Positions 37,701-45,330 of a DNA stretch of 64,000 bases are shown here, piece after piece. Positions within the stretch are counted from its first letter, which is position 1. Every line of letters starts with the position of its first letter. The notes under the pieces are model-generated. The model did not search any database. It was given only the letters and a program-made list of their open reading frames with translations, and was not told the origin of the DNA. This stretch comes from CAZMSQ01 sp964569025 (GTDB lineage: Bacteria; Bacteroidota; Bacteroidia; Chitinophagales; Saprospiraceae): positions 62,001 through 126,000 of the forward strand of contig CAZMSQ010000001.1 in NCBI GenBank assembly GCA_964569025.1, read 5' to 3'. Made by a program: the position numbers and the translations under genes.

Positions 37701-38978
37701 TCTCCGGCATTTTGGGATAATGTTTCTAATACAGTTCGGGATAATAATTCACTGAGTAAGCTCAATAATGTTGACATTGTCCTGACTTCGGATAAGAGTA
37801 AGTGGAGTAGGTGTGTCATTGTTGAATCAGCCAATAAGTACTGGTATGATGACAATGAGCCTCCATTCTCTGTTGGTCTTCCCACGGAGCCTGATGTTGC
37901 GAATGGTTGCTCTCCAATCGAGAATTTCGATTTGAGAGGGGCACTTTCTGTTGGAAAAGATGATAATGACGGTGATGGTCTTCCGGATCCTGATGGTGAA
38001 CTTGATGACGATGGAGATCCCCGTGTTGGTATGGGATGGTTCCCAGGCTATGCTGTCGATGTTGAAACCGGAAAGAGGCTCAACATTTTCTTCGGTGAGA
38101 ATTCTACCTACACAGATCAAATTGATCCGGGAGTTGCTCAGGCACTTGGTCTTTCCGATGAAACACTCGAATTGATTAAGAACGGCCGGGATATGATGTG
38201 GAATCCCAATAGCACCAACAGTTTCAATAGTAACTCATTTACATACTCCCTGTATTTCGGAGGTCAGCACTACATTTATGTGACTGATGATGAGTATGAT
38301 GGATGTTACAATTACTATGAGAGACTCATTGGTTGTAAAGGCTCCATTGCAAAATTTGCTGCCCTCATTAATGTAACTTGGGCTGGCATTCCTGTCTTAA
38401 ATCCGGAGACTGAGTTATTGCCGTTGAATGAGGGATTGATTCCGAATGAAGCAAAAATCAGCCTCAGAGTTGCGGATGCATTCAATGTTGGTCTTGAAAG
38501 TGAAGGGGAGGCAGGTATTGGTGTTAACAATGGATACCCTGCTTACAGGATTTTATTTGACGGAGAACAAGCTAACATTGCAGATACGCCAGAAGAGTAC
38601 AATGAGGAACTTGCTGCGATTAACGTGGTGCCGAATCCGTATTATGGTCTTTCCTATTATGAAGCAGAACAGAATACCAATGTGGTGAAGATCACGAATC
38701 TTCCTGCAAAGTGTACTGTGAAAATCTTCTCACTCGATGGGAGGTTTGTACGAAGATATGACCGCGATGAGCGGAGAGCTCTTCAAACCACCACGAGAAC
38801 AGATCCTGGTGTAATCTCCAGACAAATTGATCCGTCTGTGGAATGGGATTTGCGAAATGCAAAAGGTGTTCCTGTGGCAAGTGGCGTTTACTTGATTCAT
38901 ATTGATGCCGGTGAAAAGGGAGAGAGGGTTTTGAAGTTCTTTGCGATCAACAGACAATTCGACCCATCGGGATTCTAA
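34782..38978 (+). CDS. Giant secreted protein with T9SS C-terminal sorting domain
   Basis: A 1398-aa exported protein. A signal peptide (1-22, ending near ALAYK) is followed by a conserved-looking block with RLRSGGDVWWDGDEG, SIFAGSVWLGG and DFWPGPL (about 60-130), a pattern I recall from other large Bacteroidota surface proteins. The body is acidic, rich in Asn, Asp and Pro, with about 20 cysteines and an Asp-rich DNDGDGLPDPDGELDDDGD stretch (about 1064-1082) resembling calcium-binding thrombospondin type 3 repeats. The last 90 residues form a type A sorting domain: NVVPNPYYG, VKIFSLDGRFVRR, WDLRNAKGVPVASGVYLIHI and KFFAINR. It should cross the outer membrane by the type IX system and become cell-attached or released. 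Function is unknown; adhesion is a guess. Confidence 0.82.
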   Translation: MRLLSYLWLALLIGGFSSPALAYKTIDKDGKEVKNERKVRYRADCASAQAETDQNVNNVRARLRSGGDVWWDGDEGLYIVPNVQTTPKSSIFAGSVWLGGVDDEGNLKLACQDYRSNNNEDFWPGPLTPDQGTVSPDTCAQWDRFFTVRGENIRTHFQNYRRSCTNPETLEGCDYDPNTIPLDVKGWPATGNPFFRDVHGFDLPNTSQGLAGFYDVTPDNIYDPSTGDFPIIEIRGCDEILTLETTIDRALPDEMIFWIYNDAGGPHTASMGQPIRMEIQVQAFAYESDDELNNMTFQRYKLINRATAPIDSTFFAMWVDADLGCALDDYVGCDVDRSLAFIYNADAFDENCLGANGYQSEVPIVGVDYFRGPLGPKVRDTAIVVNPDDPNLLDTVVTFRNPGVGELGDTILELGMSSFTYYNNPGSEPTPEGATTDPNSPTEFYNYLTGSWRDGTPFTFGGSAYNPGSEDLVQYAFTEPPNDPNGWSMCALNLAPGDRRTIQASGPFRLLPGATNELIIGVVWTPNMQYPCVEDFTRILQADAIAQNLFDNCFQLNNGPDAPDLDIVELDRELVLVLSNDLLSNNYREGYSEVDLKFDTEQGDSGDSLYNFEGYRVYQVRYPTVGPEDLNDPTLARPAFQVDVKNGVTQIVNWNAIPNPYVPTENLYEPDVKVIGADQGVQKAFSITRDLFATGQDARLINHREYYYTAVAYGFNEWAQFNPAQGEGSGQTQAYIQGRRNIKNYTGVPRPIEDRSLNAAYGSGPQVVRLDGKGNQSNFLKIVNEQEVYNSILDGSFDGTIQYEREAGPLDVIVYNPIDVVDGEYNLFMIDDNMADDELSADQEARWYMIAPDGDTIYAEQTLNEINEQIVADFGFSMQVYQTAEPGTAVAIRDDDNGAVGASIEYANPDGPEWYGFLPSVSGLLNYVKTDPAERDEQLDPGSPLSTMGGGVFVPMYLADWKAAPDGGVSHVISPAFWDNVSNTVRDNNSLSKLNNVDIVLTSDKSKWSRCVIVESANKYWYDDNEPPFSVGLPTEPDVANGCSPIENFDLRGALSVGKDDNDGDGLPDPDGELDDDGDPRVGMGWFPGYAVDVETGKRLNIFFGENSTYTDQIDPGVAQALGLSDETLELIKNGRDMMWNPNSTNSFNSNSFTYSLYFGGQHYIYVTDDEYDGCYNYYERLIGCKGSIAKFAALINVTWAGIPVLNPETELLPLNEGLIPNEAKISLRVADAFNVGLESEGEAGIGVNNGYPAYRILFDGEQANIADTPEEYNEELAAINVVPNPYYGLSYYEAEQNTNVVKITNLPAKCTVKIFSLDGRFVRRYDRDERRALQTTTRTDPGVISRQIDPSVEWDLRNAKGVPVASGVYLIHIDAGEKGERVLKFFAINRQFDPSGF

Positions 38979-38989
38979 TAATGTCATAA

Positions 38990-39022
38990 GGTAGAGCCGG
39001 TATTGATGCCGGCTCTGCTACC
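38990..39022 (+). terminator. Hairpin after the T9SS protein gene, possible attenuator
   Basis: AGCCGG and CCGGCT pair around an 8-nt loop, extended by GGTAG/CTACC with a 3-nt bulge. Only a weak ATTTTC follows, so it may be an mRNA-stability stem or partial terminator rather than a full stop, letting the PorV-like gene be expressed at a different level. Confidence 0.4.
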
Positions 39023-39070
39023 ATTTTCATCGCGAGCCGCTCGCTTACAATCATGAAACTGTCAATTATC

Positions 39071-40150
39071 ATGAAAAAACATATACTCGTTCTCTTTTAC
39101 CTGCTCCTTGCACCTTGTACGGTGCAATTGATGTTGGCTGGAAATCCTGACAGACAAGGGGAGGCTGGTGCTTATGAGCTCCTCATGTTTCCATGGGCTC
39201 GTACTGCAGGACTCAGTGGAATGAATACTTCATTTATTTCAGGAGCTGAATCTATGCGTCTTAACGCAGCAGGATTGGCCCATGTCAAAACTACGCAAGC
39301 CATTCTCGGTCATACGAGGTATTTTGATGGTACTGGAATCAATATGAATGGCCTTGCTCTTGGTCAGCGCATCAGCGAAAATGGCGTGTTTGGTGTCAGC
39401 ATTGTGGCACTTGATTTCGGAGATATTCCCATTACCACAACTGCTCAGCCTGAGGGCTCTGGCGCTTCGTTTTCGCCCTCATGGTTTAATATAGGGATTT
39501 CATATGGACACTCTTTCGAGAACAAGGTCTCTGTAGGTTTTCTGGTTCGGGGTATTTTCGAATCTACAGCAGAGGTTGCAGCATCAGGCTTTGCATTTGA
39601 TGCCGGGGTTCAATACTTTTCCGGTGATCTGGATGAATTTAAATTTGGAATATCACTGCGCAATGTGGGTAGCCGAATGAAATTCGGGGGATCAGCGCTT
39701 GATCAACAGCTTCAGGAACAGACAAACTCCAATCCGATCCGTCCAGTCACTTTCTCAGTAAGGACCGCTGATTTTGAAATACCTTCTGTCCTGAATATTG
39801 GTATTTCTTATGATTTCCTCATTGGGTCTGACCAACGACTTACCGTGCTTGGCAACTTTACTGCTAACTCTTTTTCGAGAGACCAAATAGGTGGTGGTGT
39901 AGAATACGCCTTCGATGAAAAATTTATGCTCAGAGCTGGCTATAAGCATGAGTATGACACAGAAGCCGCTGAAGATTTGGCCGGTCGCGAAATAGAGGGT
40001 TCAATTTATACCGGTCTGAGCATCGGGGCTTCTTTTGAAGTGCCATTGAACAAAGAGAAACCGAACAATACATTTGGTATCGATTACGCCTACCGTGAAA
40101 CTGCGCTTTTCAACGGAACCCATAATCTTGGTATCCGGATAGGGTTATAA
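39071..40150 (+). CDS. PorV/PorQ-type outer-membrane barrel protein
   Basis: Outer-membrane beta barrel of about 359 aa in the FadL-like PorV/PorQ family. PorV carries type IX substrates from the translocon to the attachment complex by binding their sorting domain. Visible: signal peptide (about 1-24), then GEAGAYELLMFPWARTAGL and NAAGLAH, the typical PorV/PorQ start of the mature barrel, followed by alternating amphipathic strands and a C-terminal GIRIGL. The ATG used begins MKKHILVL; a start six codons earlier is possible. It is the third gene of the locus, 92 bp after the sorting-domain protein, supporting a dedicated shuttle or attachment partner. Confidence 0.82.
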   Translation: MKKHILVLFYLLLAPCTVQLMLAGNPDRQGEAGAYELLMFPWARTAGLSGMNTSFISGAESMRLNAAGLAHVKTTQAILGHTRYFDGTGINMNGLALGQRISENGVFGVSIVALDFGDIPITTTAQPEGSGASFSPSWFNIGISYGHSFENKVSVGFLVRGIFESTAEVAASGFAFDAGVQYFSGDLDEFKFGISLRNVGSRMKFGGSALDQQLQEQTNSNPIRPVTFSVRTADFEIPSVLNIGISYDFLIGSDQRLTVLGNFTANSFSRDQIGGGVEYAFDEKFMLRAGYKHEYDTEAAEDLAGREIEGSIYTGLSIGASFEVPLNKEKPNNTFGIDYAYRETALFNGTHNLGIRIGL

Positions 40151-40486
40151 TTCCTTAAAAATTTTCTGCTGTCATCTTTCAGGAAAATCCCCTATCTTGA
40201 GGTGGATTGCTTGGTGATGGCTTTCCATCATCCGTTTCGGATAAGGAATCAACAGTTTTTCTTTCTTGTGGCCTGATTATGCATTTGAGACGGGCCCCAA
40301 GAAAGGAGGACTCTTTTTTATTTGCCTCAAGAGCCAAACATTTAAAACTTTTTGCACTGTTTGTTTTTAAGTGATGTGAGGTCGGAAGGACCTGGCAGGC
40401 TCTTTCCAGTCTTACACTTTGAAGAAAGAGCTAACGATAATCGCCTCCATATCATTTTGAACGGCAGATAGGGAAAATGATTCATT
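40151..40486 (+). other. 336-bp intergenic region with RNA-like hairpins
   Basis: No credible ORF. It contains a 12-bp near-perfect stem (40262-40273 with 40293-40304), followed after 9 nt by six T residues (a loose terminator for the locus upstream), then a second structured zone at 40369-40419 where AAGTG can pair with CACTT around an AGGTC/GACCT hairpin. A small RNA or greA leader is possible but not shown. Confidence 0.45.
40262..40319 (+). terminator. Probable terminator of the TonB/T9SS/PorV locus
   Basis: TTTCTTGTGGCC pairs with GGCCCCAAGAAA with one mismatch and a 19-nt loop; a T6 run begins 9 nt after the stem, further than in a textbook terminator. Position 110 bp after the PorV-like stop fits the end of the locus. 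Confidence 0.45.
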
Positions 40487-40963
40487 ATGTCACTACAAGT
40501 TGAATATTTAACGAAAGAAGGGCTGGAACGCCTGAAGGCTGAACTGGAGGAATTGAAGTCCACTGGTCGTCAAAAAGTAGCAAAAGCAATCGCCGAGGCC
40601 AGGGAAAAAGGTGATCTCTCTGAAAATGCAGAGTATGATGCAGCAAAGGATGCTCAGGGTATGCTTGAGCTTAAGATCAATGATCTTGAAAAGAAGCTCG
40701 CGAATGCCCGTGTACTTGATGAAAGCCAGTTAGACACGTCCAAAGTTACGGTGTTTGCGAAAGTGCTGATTAAGAATCTGAAAACAGGGAAAGAATTAAG
40801 ATATCAGCTGGTTTCGGAAACCGAGGCGGATCTCAAGCAAAAGAAAATTTCCGTGAATTCGCCAATGGGTCAAGGTCTTCTTGGAAAATCTGTTGGTGAG
40901 ATTGCTCTTGTTGAGACACCGCGCGGTAATATTGAATTCGAAATTTTGGATATAGGCTTGTGA
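40487..40963 (+). CDS. greA: Transcription elongation factor GreA
   Basis: Rescues backtracked RNA polymerase by stimulating cleavage of the nascent RNA. A 158-aa protein with the N-terminal coiled coil (about 1-75), whose tip carries the acidic pair in DLSENAEYDAAKDAQ (about 43-57), and the C-terminal FKBP-like domain ending in SVGEIALVETPRGNIEFEI. The start LQVEYLTKEGLERLKAELEEL is canonical. It is separated from the PorV-like gene by a long gap with a probable terminator, so it is an independent unit, perhaps with the HIT gene 66 bp downstream. Confidence 0.96.
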   Translation: MSLQVEYLTKEGLERLKAELEELKSTGRQKVAKAIAEAREKGDLSENAEYDAAKDAQGMLELKINDLEKKLANARVLDESQLDTSKVTVFAKVLIKNLKTGKELRYQLVSETEADLKQKKISVNSPMGQGLLGKSVGEIALVETPRGNIEFEILDIGL

Positions 40964-41029
40964 TTGGACGGGGAAAAAATCCAATACTGATGCGTGGATA
41001 AAATTAAGCCGCTGATAAACTTTGGATAG

Positions 41030-41437
41030 ATGCCGTCAATATTTACAAAAATCATAAAGGGAGAAATTCCCTGCCACAAAATTGCGGAAACAGATTTGTT
41101 TCTTGCCTTTCTTGATATCAGGCCCCTAGCCGCCGGACATACGCTTGTAATTCCCAAAGAGGAGGTAGATTATATTTTCGATCTCGATGATTACCTCCTC
41201 AGTTCACTCATGTTGTTCGCAAAGAAGGTTTCCAAAGCTGTTGAAGCTGCAGTTCCCTGTAAGCGAATCGGTCTAGCAGTTGTAGGTCTTGAAGTCCCTC
41301 ACGTTCATATACACCTGATCCCAATTGAAAACGTCCAGGATATGAATTTTTCTCGACCTCCTATAAAGCTTTCCTCCGATGAATTCGGAGTGATAGCAGA
41401 AAAAATTCGGGCAAAATTTCTGGTGGTTGATGCCTAA
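41030..41437 (+). CDS. HIT family nucleotide hydrolase/transferase
   Basis: A 135-aa histidine-triad protein, HINT-like, that hydrolyses AMP or GMP conjugates. The catalytic motif is HVHIHLIPI (about 90-98), and the N terminus FTKIIKGEIPCHKIAETD and RPLAAGHTLVIPK are typical of the family. A TAAACTTTG sequence ending 5 nt before the ATG resembles a -7 box with one extra spacer base, hinting at a nearly leaderless mRNA. It converges on ruvC with a 10-bp gap. The physiological substrate is unknown. Confidence 0.93.
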   Translation: MPSIFTKIIKGEIPCHKIAETDLFLAFLDIRPLAAGHTLVIPKEEVDYIFDLDDYLLSSLMLFAKKVSKAVEAAVPCKRIGLAVVGLEVPHVHIHLIPIENVQDMNFSRPPIKLSSDEFGVIAEKIRAKFLVVDA

Positions 41438-41447
41438 GGGATTGTGG

Positions 41448-42020
41448 TCATGCCTGTCTGCTGGGATTATCTTTTATAAAGGCAGACCAGTTCGTGTAAG
41501 ACCTTTGCTTTTTTTCTCCTAAATTACTTTGGAAGAAGTGGCAGATGGCCGTTGCCAGGGCATCTGTAGCATCGAGCGGAACTTGAGGTATTGTTCCCTT
41601 TATTATGTGTGGTAACATCGCAGCCACCTGGGTCTTGTCTGCATTACCTTTTCCGGTGACAGCTTGTTTGATTTTTCTTGGAGAATACTCAGCTACCTGT
41701 AGCCCTTGACTCATTCCTGCGGCGATGGCAACGCCCTGTGCCCGACCTAGCTTGAGCATCGATTGGACATTTTTTCCAAAAAACGGGGCTTCAATCGCCA
41801 TTTCTTGCGGATTAAAATGTCTGATCAGACCACTCAGTTCACGGAATATTCGCTCTAATTTTCCATGATGGTCAAGATCTGGTGGTATTCTTAAGATATC
41901 AAGAATCAGAACCTCCGGCGATTTTCCAACGACTTCAATTATAGCGTACCCGAGTACATTAGTGCCTGGATCTACGCCGAGAATTCGTCTTGGCCTGTTT
42001 GTATCTAATTGAGAAATCAT
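41448..42020 (-). CDS. ruvC: Holliday junction endonuclease RuvC
   Basis: Resolves four-way junctions in recombination by symmetrical cleavage, acting with RuvAB. The RNase H-like fold has the catalytic acids in LGVDPGT (D17), MAIEAPFFGKN (glutamate about 75) and LDATDALA near 150. The motif KQAVTGKGNADK is also conserved. Length of 190 aa is usual. It is a single gene on this strand; ruvA and ruvB are not in the window. Start at ATG with a short non-conserved N-terminal stretch (ISQLDTNRPRR). Confidence 0.95.
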   Translation of the reverse strand: MISQLDTNRPRRILGVDPGTNVLGYAIIEVVGKSPEVLILDILRIPPDLDHHGKLERIFRELSGLIRHFNPQEMAIEAPFFGKNVQSMLKLGRAQGVAIAAGMSQGLQVAEYSPRKIKQAVTGKGNADKTQVAAMLPHIIKGTIPQVPLDATDALATAICHFFQSNLGEKKQRSYTNWSAFIKDNPSRQA

Positions 42021-42156
42021 TATGGAATTAAAAGTACAAAATATTTGTTGTAAAATTTGCCGGGTTTGTTAAATTTTACATACTTATTGTTTCTGAGTTG
42101 CACAGGCAATTTATCTCTCATTTATTGCATTGTAAGGATGTGTAAAATATAGAAGT

Positions 42157-43068
42157 ATGGGTAATGCAAAGAAGGCCTTGCAAATGAGTCGACAGTTCGG
42201 ACTAAATCTACCGAGTTGGTCAATGCTTTTAGGAGTTTTGATAATGGTGACTTTGTCTTTTTCGGTAAGTCCCAGCCACCCGGAAATGCAACCGGGTGTT
42301 GATAGGCTTTCGTTTGTCAGTGAAGAATGTAGTATTGATAACCGTGCTTTTCAACCCGGAGAAATTCTGACATACAGGATTTATTATAATTGGAACTTCT
42401 TATGGCTTTCTGCTGGTGAGGTTTCATTCTCAGTTATTCCAGATGGAGAAAGCCTCAAATTGGTTGCTGATGGACGGACATATAAAGTGCATGAATGGCT
42501 ATTTAAGGTTCGTGATAAATTTGAGTGTGAAATTGACGCAAAATCCTTGAGGCCAATTTCATCCACAAAGATGATTCAAGAAGGCAAGTACAGACTTTTT
42601 GAGAAAAATCATTATAATTTTGGAGCTCAGCAGGCCATATCAGAGCGGGGTAAAACACGCACTGAAACTGAAAAAGATACAATTGAATTTGAAGGGTGTG
42701 TACAAGATCTTTTGTCAGTACTTTATGTGGCTCGAAATCTTAATTATCAATCCATGAATCCGGGCGATGCGTTTGATGTCAGTTTATTTCTGGATCGTGA
42801 ATTGTATCCGGTCTCGGTCAAATTTTTGGGGAAAGAAACTGGTGTGAAAATCCGGAAACAAGGAAAATATGATGCAATATGCCTTAGCCCTGAGACACAA
42901 TCCGGACGTGTTTTCAAAGATGGCGACCAGATGAAAATCTGGGTAACTGATGATGAAAATTTTGTGCCGCTAATGGTTGAATCTCCAATAGCGGTCGGAT
43001 CTATAAAAGCTGTTTTAATAGGTGCTAAAAATCTCAGGCACTCAACTTCGCTCACTTTTTCGGATTGA
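42157..43068 (+). CDS. DUF3108 domain exported protein
   Basis: A 303-aa exported protein with an N-terminal signal or anchor (LLGVLIMVTLSFSV, about 25-40). The DUF3108 domain (about 65-290) starts with PGEILTYRIYYNWNFLWLSAGE, the family hallmark, and contains ADGRTYKVHEWLFKVRDKFECEID and DLLSVLYVARNL. Family members are periplasmic and widespread in Gram-negatives; function is not established, though the fold resembles beta-sheet lipid or envelope factors. The gene lies 4 bp before a DUF4230 gene, suggesting co-expression. Start chosen at ATG with MGNAKK; M10 is an alternative. Confidence 0.82.
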   Translation: MGNAKKALQMSRQFGLNLPSWSMLLGVLIMVTLSFSVSPSHPEMQPGVDRLSFVSEECSIDNRAFQPGEILTYRIYYNWNFLWLSAGEVSFSVIPDGESLKLVADGRTYKVHEWLFKVRDKFECEIDAKSLRPISSTKMIQEGKYRLFEKNHYNFGAQQAISERGKTRTETEKDTIEFEGCVQDLLSVLYVARNLNYQSMNPGDAFDVSLFLDRELYPVSVKFLGKETGVKIRKQGKYDAICLSPETQSGRVFKDGDQMKIWVTDDENFVPLMVESPIAVGSIKAVLIGAKNLRHSTSLTFSD

Positions 43069-43072
43069 AATC

Positions 43073-43684
43073 ATGGGAAGAAAGATTAAACAATTAGGTT
43101 TTCTGGTATTGCTCTCACTGGTGATTGGTGGTGGGACAGGCTTTTATGTGTTTTCCAAGCTAGGTAAGGCAATACAACCAACCGTAGAGCAAGAAGCTAC
43201 CGTCTTGCTCGAACAAATCCGAATGGTAGCTAAAATTGTGGCTGTTGAGGGGCAGTTCTCGGAAATTGTGAGCTATAAAAATTATGTCGCATACGACTGG
43301 AGTCCGCTCAGAAAAAAAGCCCTTGTTCGCGTTAAAGCAACTGTATCGGTAGGGTATGACCTGTCTTCAATGAACCTTCAGTCAGATGCTGAATCCAAAA
43401 GAATTTTCCTGACTTGGGACCCTAGTCCGGAAATTCTGTCAGTTGAACATGAGTTGGATTATTACGACCTGACCGCGGGGACTTTTAATAATTTTAATGA
43501 AGCTGACTACAACAGGATAAACGGGCTTGCTGTCGACCAAATCAGGCATAAGGCACAGCACAGTGGCCTCTATGAAGCTGCTGAACGACAGGCTCGCCAA
43601 ATGTTGAATCTCATTGACGTCATGGTCAATGCAATGGGCTGGCAGCTTGTAGTACGTGAAAAACAAGTTGCTTTTAGTGAGTAA
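43073..43684 (+). CDS. DUF4230 domain membrane-anchored protein
   Basis: A 203-aa protein with one N-terminal membrane anchor (LGFLVLLSLVIGGGTGFYVF, about 7-26) and a DUF4230 domain (about 35-190) with ATVLLEQIRMVAKIVAVEGQFSEI and ALVRVKATVSVGYDLS. Role unknown; homologues sit at the inner membrane of Bacteroidota and Firmicutes. An upstream in-frame reading overlaps the previous gene; the ATG 4 bp after that gene's stop begins MGRKIKQLG and gives the natural anchor, so it is preferred. It converges on pepD. Confidence 0.8.
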   Translation: MGRKIKQLGFLVLLSLVIGGGTGFYVFSKLGKAIQPTVEQEATVLLEQIRMVAKIVAVEGQFSEIVSYKNYVAYDWSPLRKKALVRVKATVSVGYDLSSMNLQSDAESKRIFLTWDPSPEILSVEHELDYYDLTAGTFNNFNEADYNRINGLAVDQIRHKAQHSGLYEAAERQARQMLNLIDVMVNAMGWQLVVREKQVAFSE

Positions 43685-43727
43685 CCTTCAGTTTACCTTG
43701 TTTTTCTTTTGTCAGAAGAAAATTGTT

Positions 43728-45191
43728 TCAAGAAATTTCTTGAAGGGCGGCGGTCAGAAAACCCCAGAATTTCCTGACTGATTCAATGTTGACTTTCTCA
43801 TCCGGCGAATGCGGGTGGCGTATGGTTGGACCGAAGGAGATCATGTCTAGTCCAGGATAGTGTTCTGAAATAATTCCACATTCTAACCCGGCGTGGCAGG
43901 CGGCAACTTTCGGTTTGGATGAAAAGAGTTGCTCATAGAGACCTTCCATGAGTTCGAGTACGGCCGAATTTGCATTCGGTGCCCATCCTGGGTAGTCACC
44001 ATCATTTTCAACAGTGGCTCCTATTGATTCAAAAGCAGAACGAACAGCATTTGCGATATCCATTTTACCTGATTCAACCGAACTTCGCTGCAAGCTCTGT
44101 GTAATGAAGATACCATCCTGGATAATTATTCGTGCCAGGCTTGATGAGGTCTCTACCAAACCCGGAATATCAGGTGACATTCGGAAAACACCGTTTGGTA
44201 CGGCGTAAAGTGCACTTAAAATATGATCTTGATCATCTGGATGCATGACGCTTTTGGGTAGGGCACCGGTAGGTTTGAGCGTTATTTCCAAATCCGGTTC
44301 AATTACACTGAATTCATTCAGGATTGCCTCTTTTCTGGTCGCTATCTCATGGTGTAAATCTTCAACGTGAGCATTTGAAACAACCACTACGGCAGTAGCC
44401 TCCCTGGGGATAGCATTGCGCAAACTTCCGCCGTCTAGAGAGCCAATTCTGAGACCAATCTGATTAGTCAATTTATAGAGCAGACGGGTCAGGAGTTTAT
44501 TTGCATTCCCTCTTCCAAGGTGGATGTCAATTCCCGAATGACCACCTTTCAGACCGCTCACAACAAGAGTCCATGCAGAACTCTCAGAATCAGGAGACTC
44601 TTCCCGGTACGCCAGACGGGTGTTCGTATCAATGCCTCCTGCACAGCCGATGGTAAGCTCATCATCTTCTTCAGAGTCCAGATTGAGTAGGATTGACCCA
44701 GAGAGTAAGTTTTTATCAAGACCCTTCGCACCGGTCATTCCGGTTTCTTCATCAATGGTAAACAAGGCTTCAATAGGCGGATGTGGAATGTCGGTTGAGC
44801 TTAGAAGCGTCATGATAGCAGCTACCCCAATCCCGTTGTCTGCACCAAGGGTTGTGCCTTCAGCATAAACCCATTCTCCATCAGAATATGACCGGATTCC
44901 CTCAGAATCGAAATCGAAGATCGTATCAGAATTTTTCTGGTGGACCATGTCGAGATGGGATTGTAATATGACCACGGGACGGTCTTCCATACCCTTCGAG
45001 GCTGGTTTTTTGATAATGACATTTCCAGCCTGGTCAACCAGAGTTTCCAATCCTAATTGCTCTCCAAAGTTTTCCATGAATGCAATAACCCGATCTTCTT
45101 TTTTAGAGGGGCGGGGTACGGCATTTAAGTCTGCAAAATGGTTCCAAAGTGCTCTGGGCTCTAATTGTCTAATGTCCTGTGTAATCCTCAT
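43728..45191 (-). CDS. pepD: Aminoacyl-histidine dipeptidase (peptidase M20, PepD)
   Basis: Cytosolic zinc dipeptidase that cleaves Xaa-His and other dipeptides. The M20 metal ligands are visible in LQSHLDMV (histidine about 78), TLGADNGIG (aspartate), TIDEETGMTGA (glutamates about 145-146), NLDSEEDDE and, near the C terminus, HAGLECG (histidine about 437). The lid/dimer domain follows residue 200 with GGHSGIDIHLGRGNA. Length 487 aa equals the family. Single gene; 139 bp separate it from the amidotransferase/ATP-grasp pair upstream on the same strand. Confidence 0.94.
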   Translation of the reverse strand: MRITQDIRQLEPRALWNHFADLNAVPRPSKKEDRVIAFMENFGEQLGLETLVDQAGNVIIKKPASKGMEDRPVVILQSHLDMVHQKNSDTIFDFDSEGIRSYSDGEWVYAEGTTLGADNGIGVAAIMTLLSSTDIPHPPIEALFTIDEETGMTGAKGLDKNLLSGSILLNLDSEEDDELTIGCAGGIDTNTRLAYREESPDSESSAWTLVVSGLKGGHSGIDIHLGRGNANKLLTRLLYKLTNQIGLRIGSLDGGSLRNAIPREATAVVVVSNAHVEDLHHEIATRKEAILNEFSVIEPDLEITLKPTGALPKSVMHPDDQDHILSALYAVPNGVFRMSPDIPGLVETSSSLARIIIQDGIFITQSLQRSSVESGKMDIANAVRSAFESIGATVENDGDYPGWAPNANSAVLELMEGLYEQLFSSKPKVAACHAGLECGIISEHYPGLDMISFGPTIRHPHSPDEKVNIESVRKFWGFLTAALQEIS

Positions 45192-45330
45192 AAAAAAAAG
45201 TGTGCGTTCGAAATTGATGGAAGATAGGAAAATGAGGTTTGAAAATCAAACTGTTGCCCCCAATGACAATTGCAATTTCAGTGCTGCTGCAACCCCTGTA
45301 TCAGACATACCGATTGGGGGTCCATTTAAT

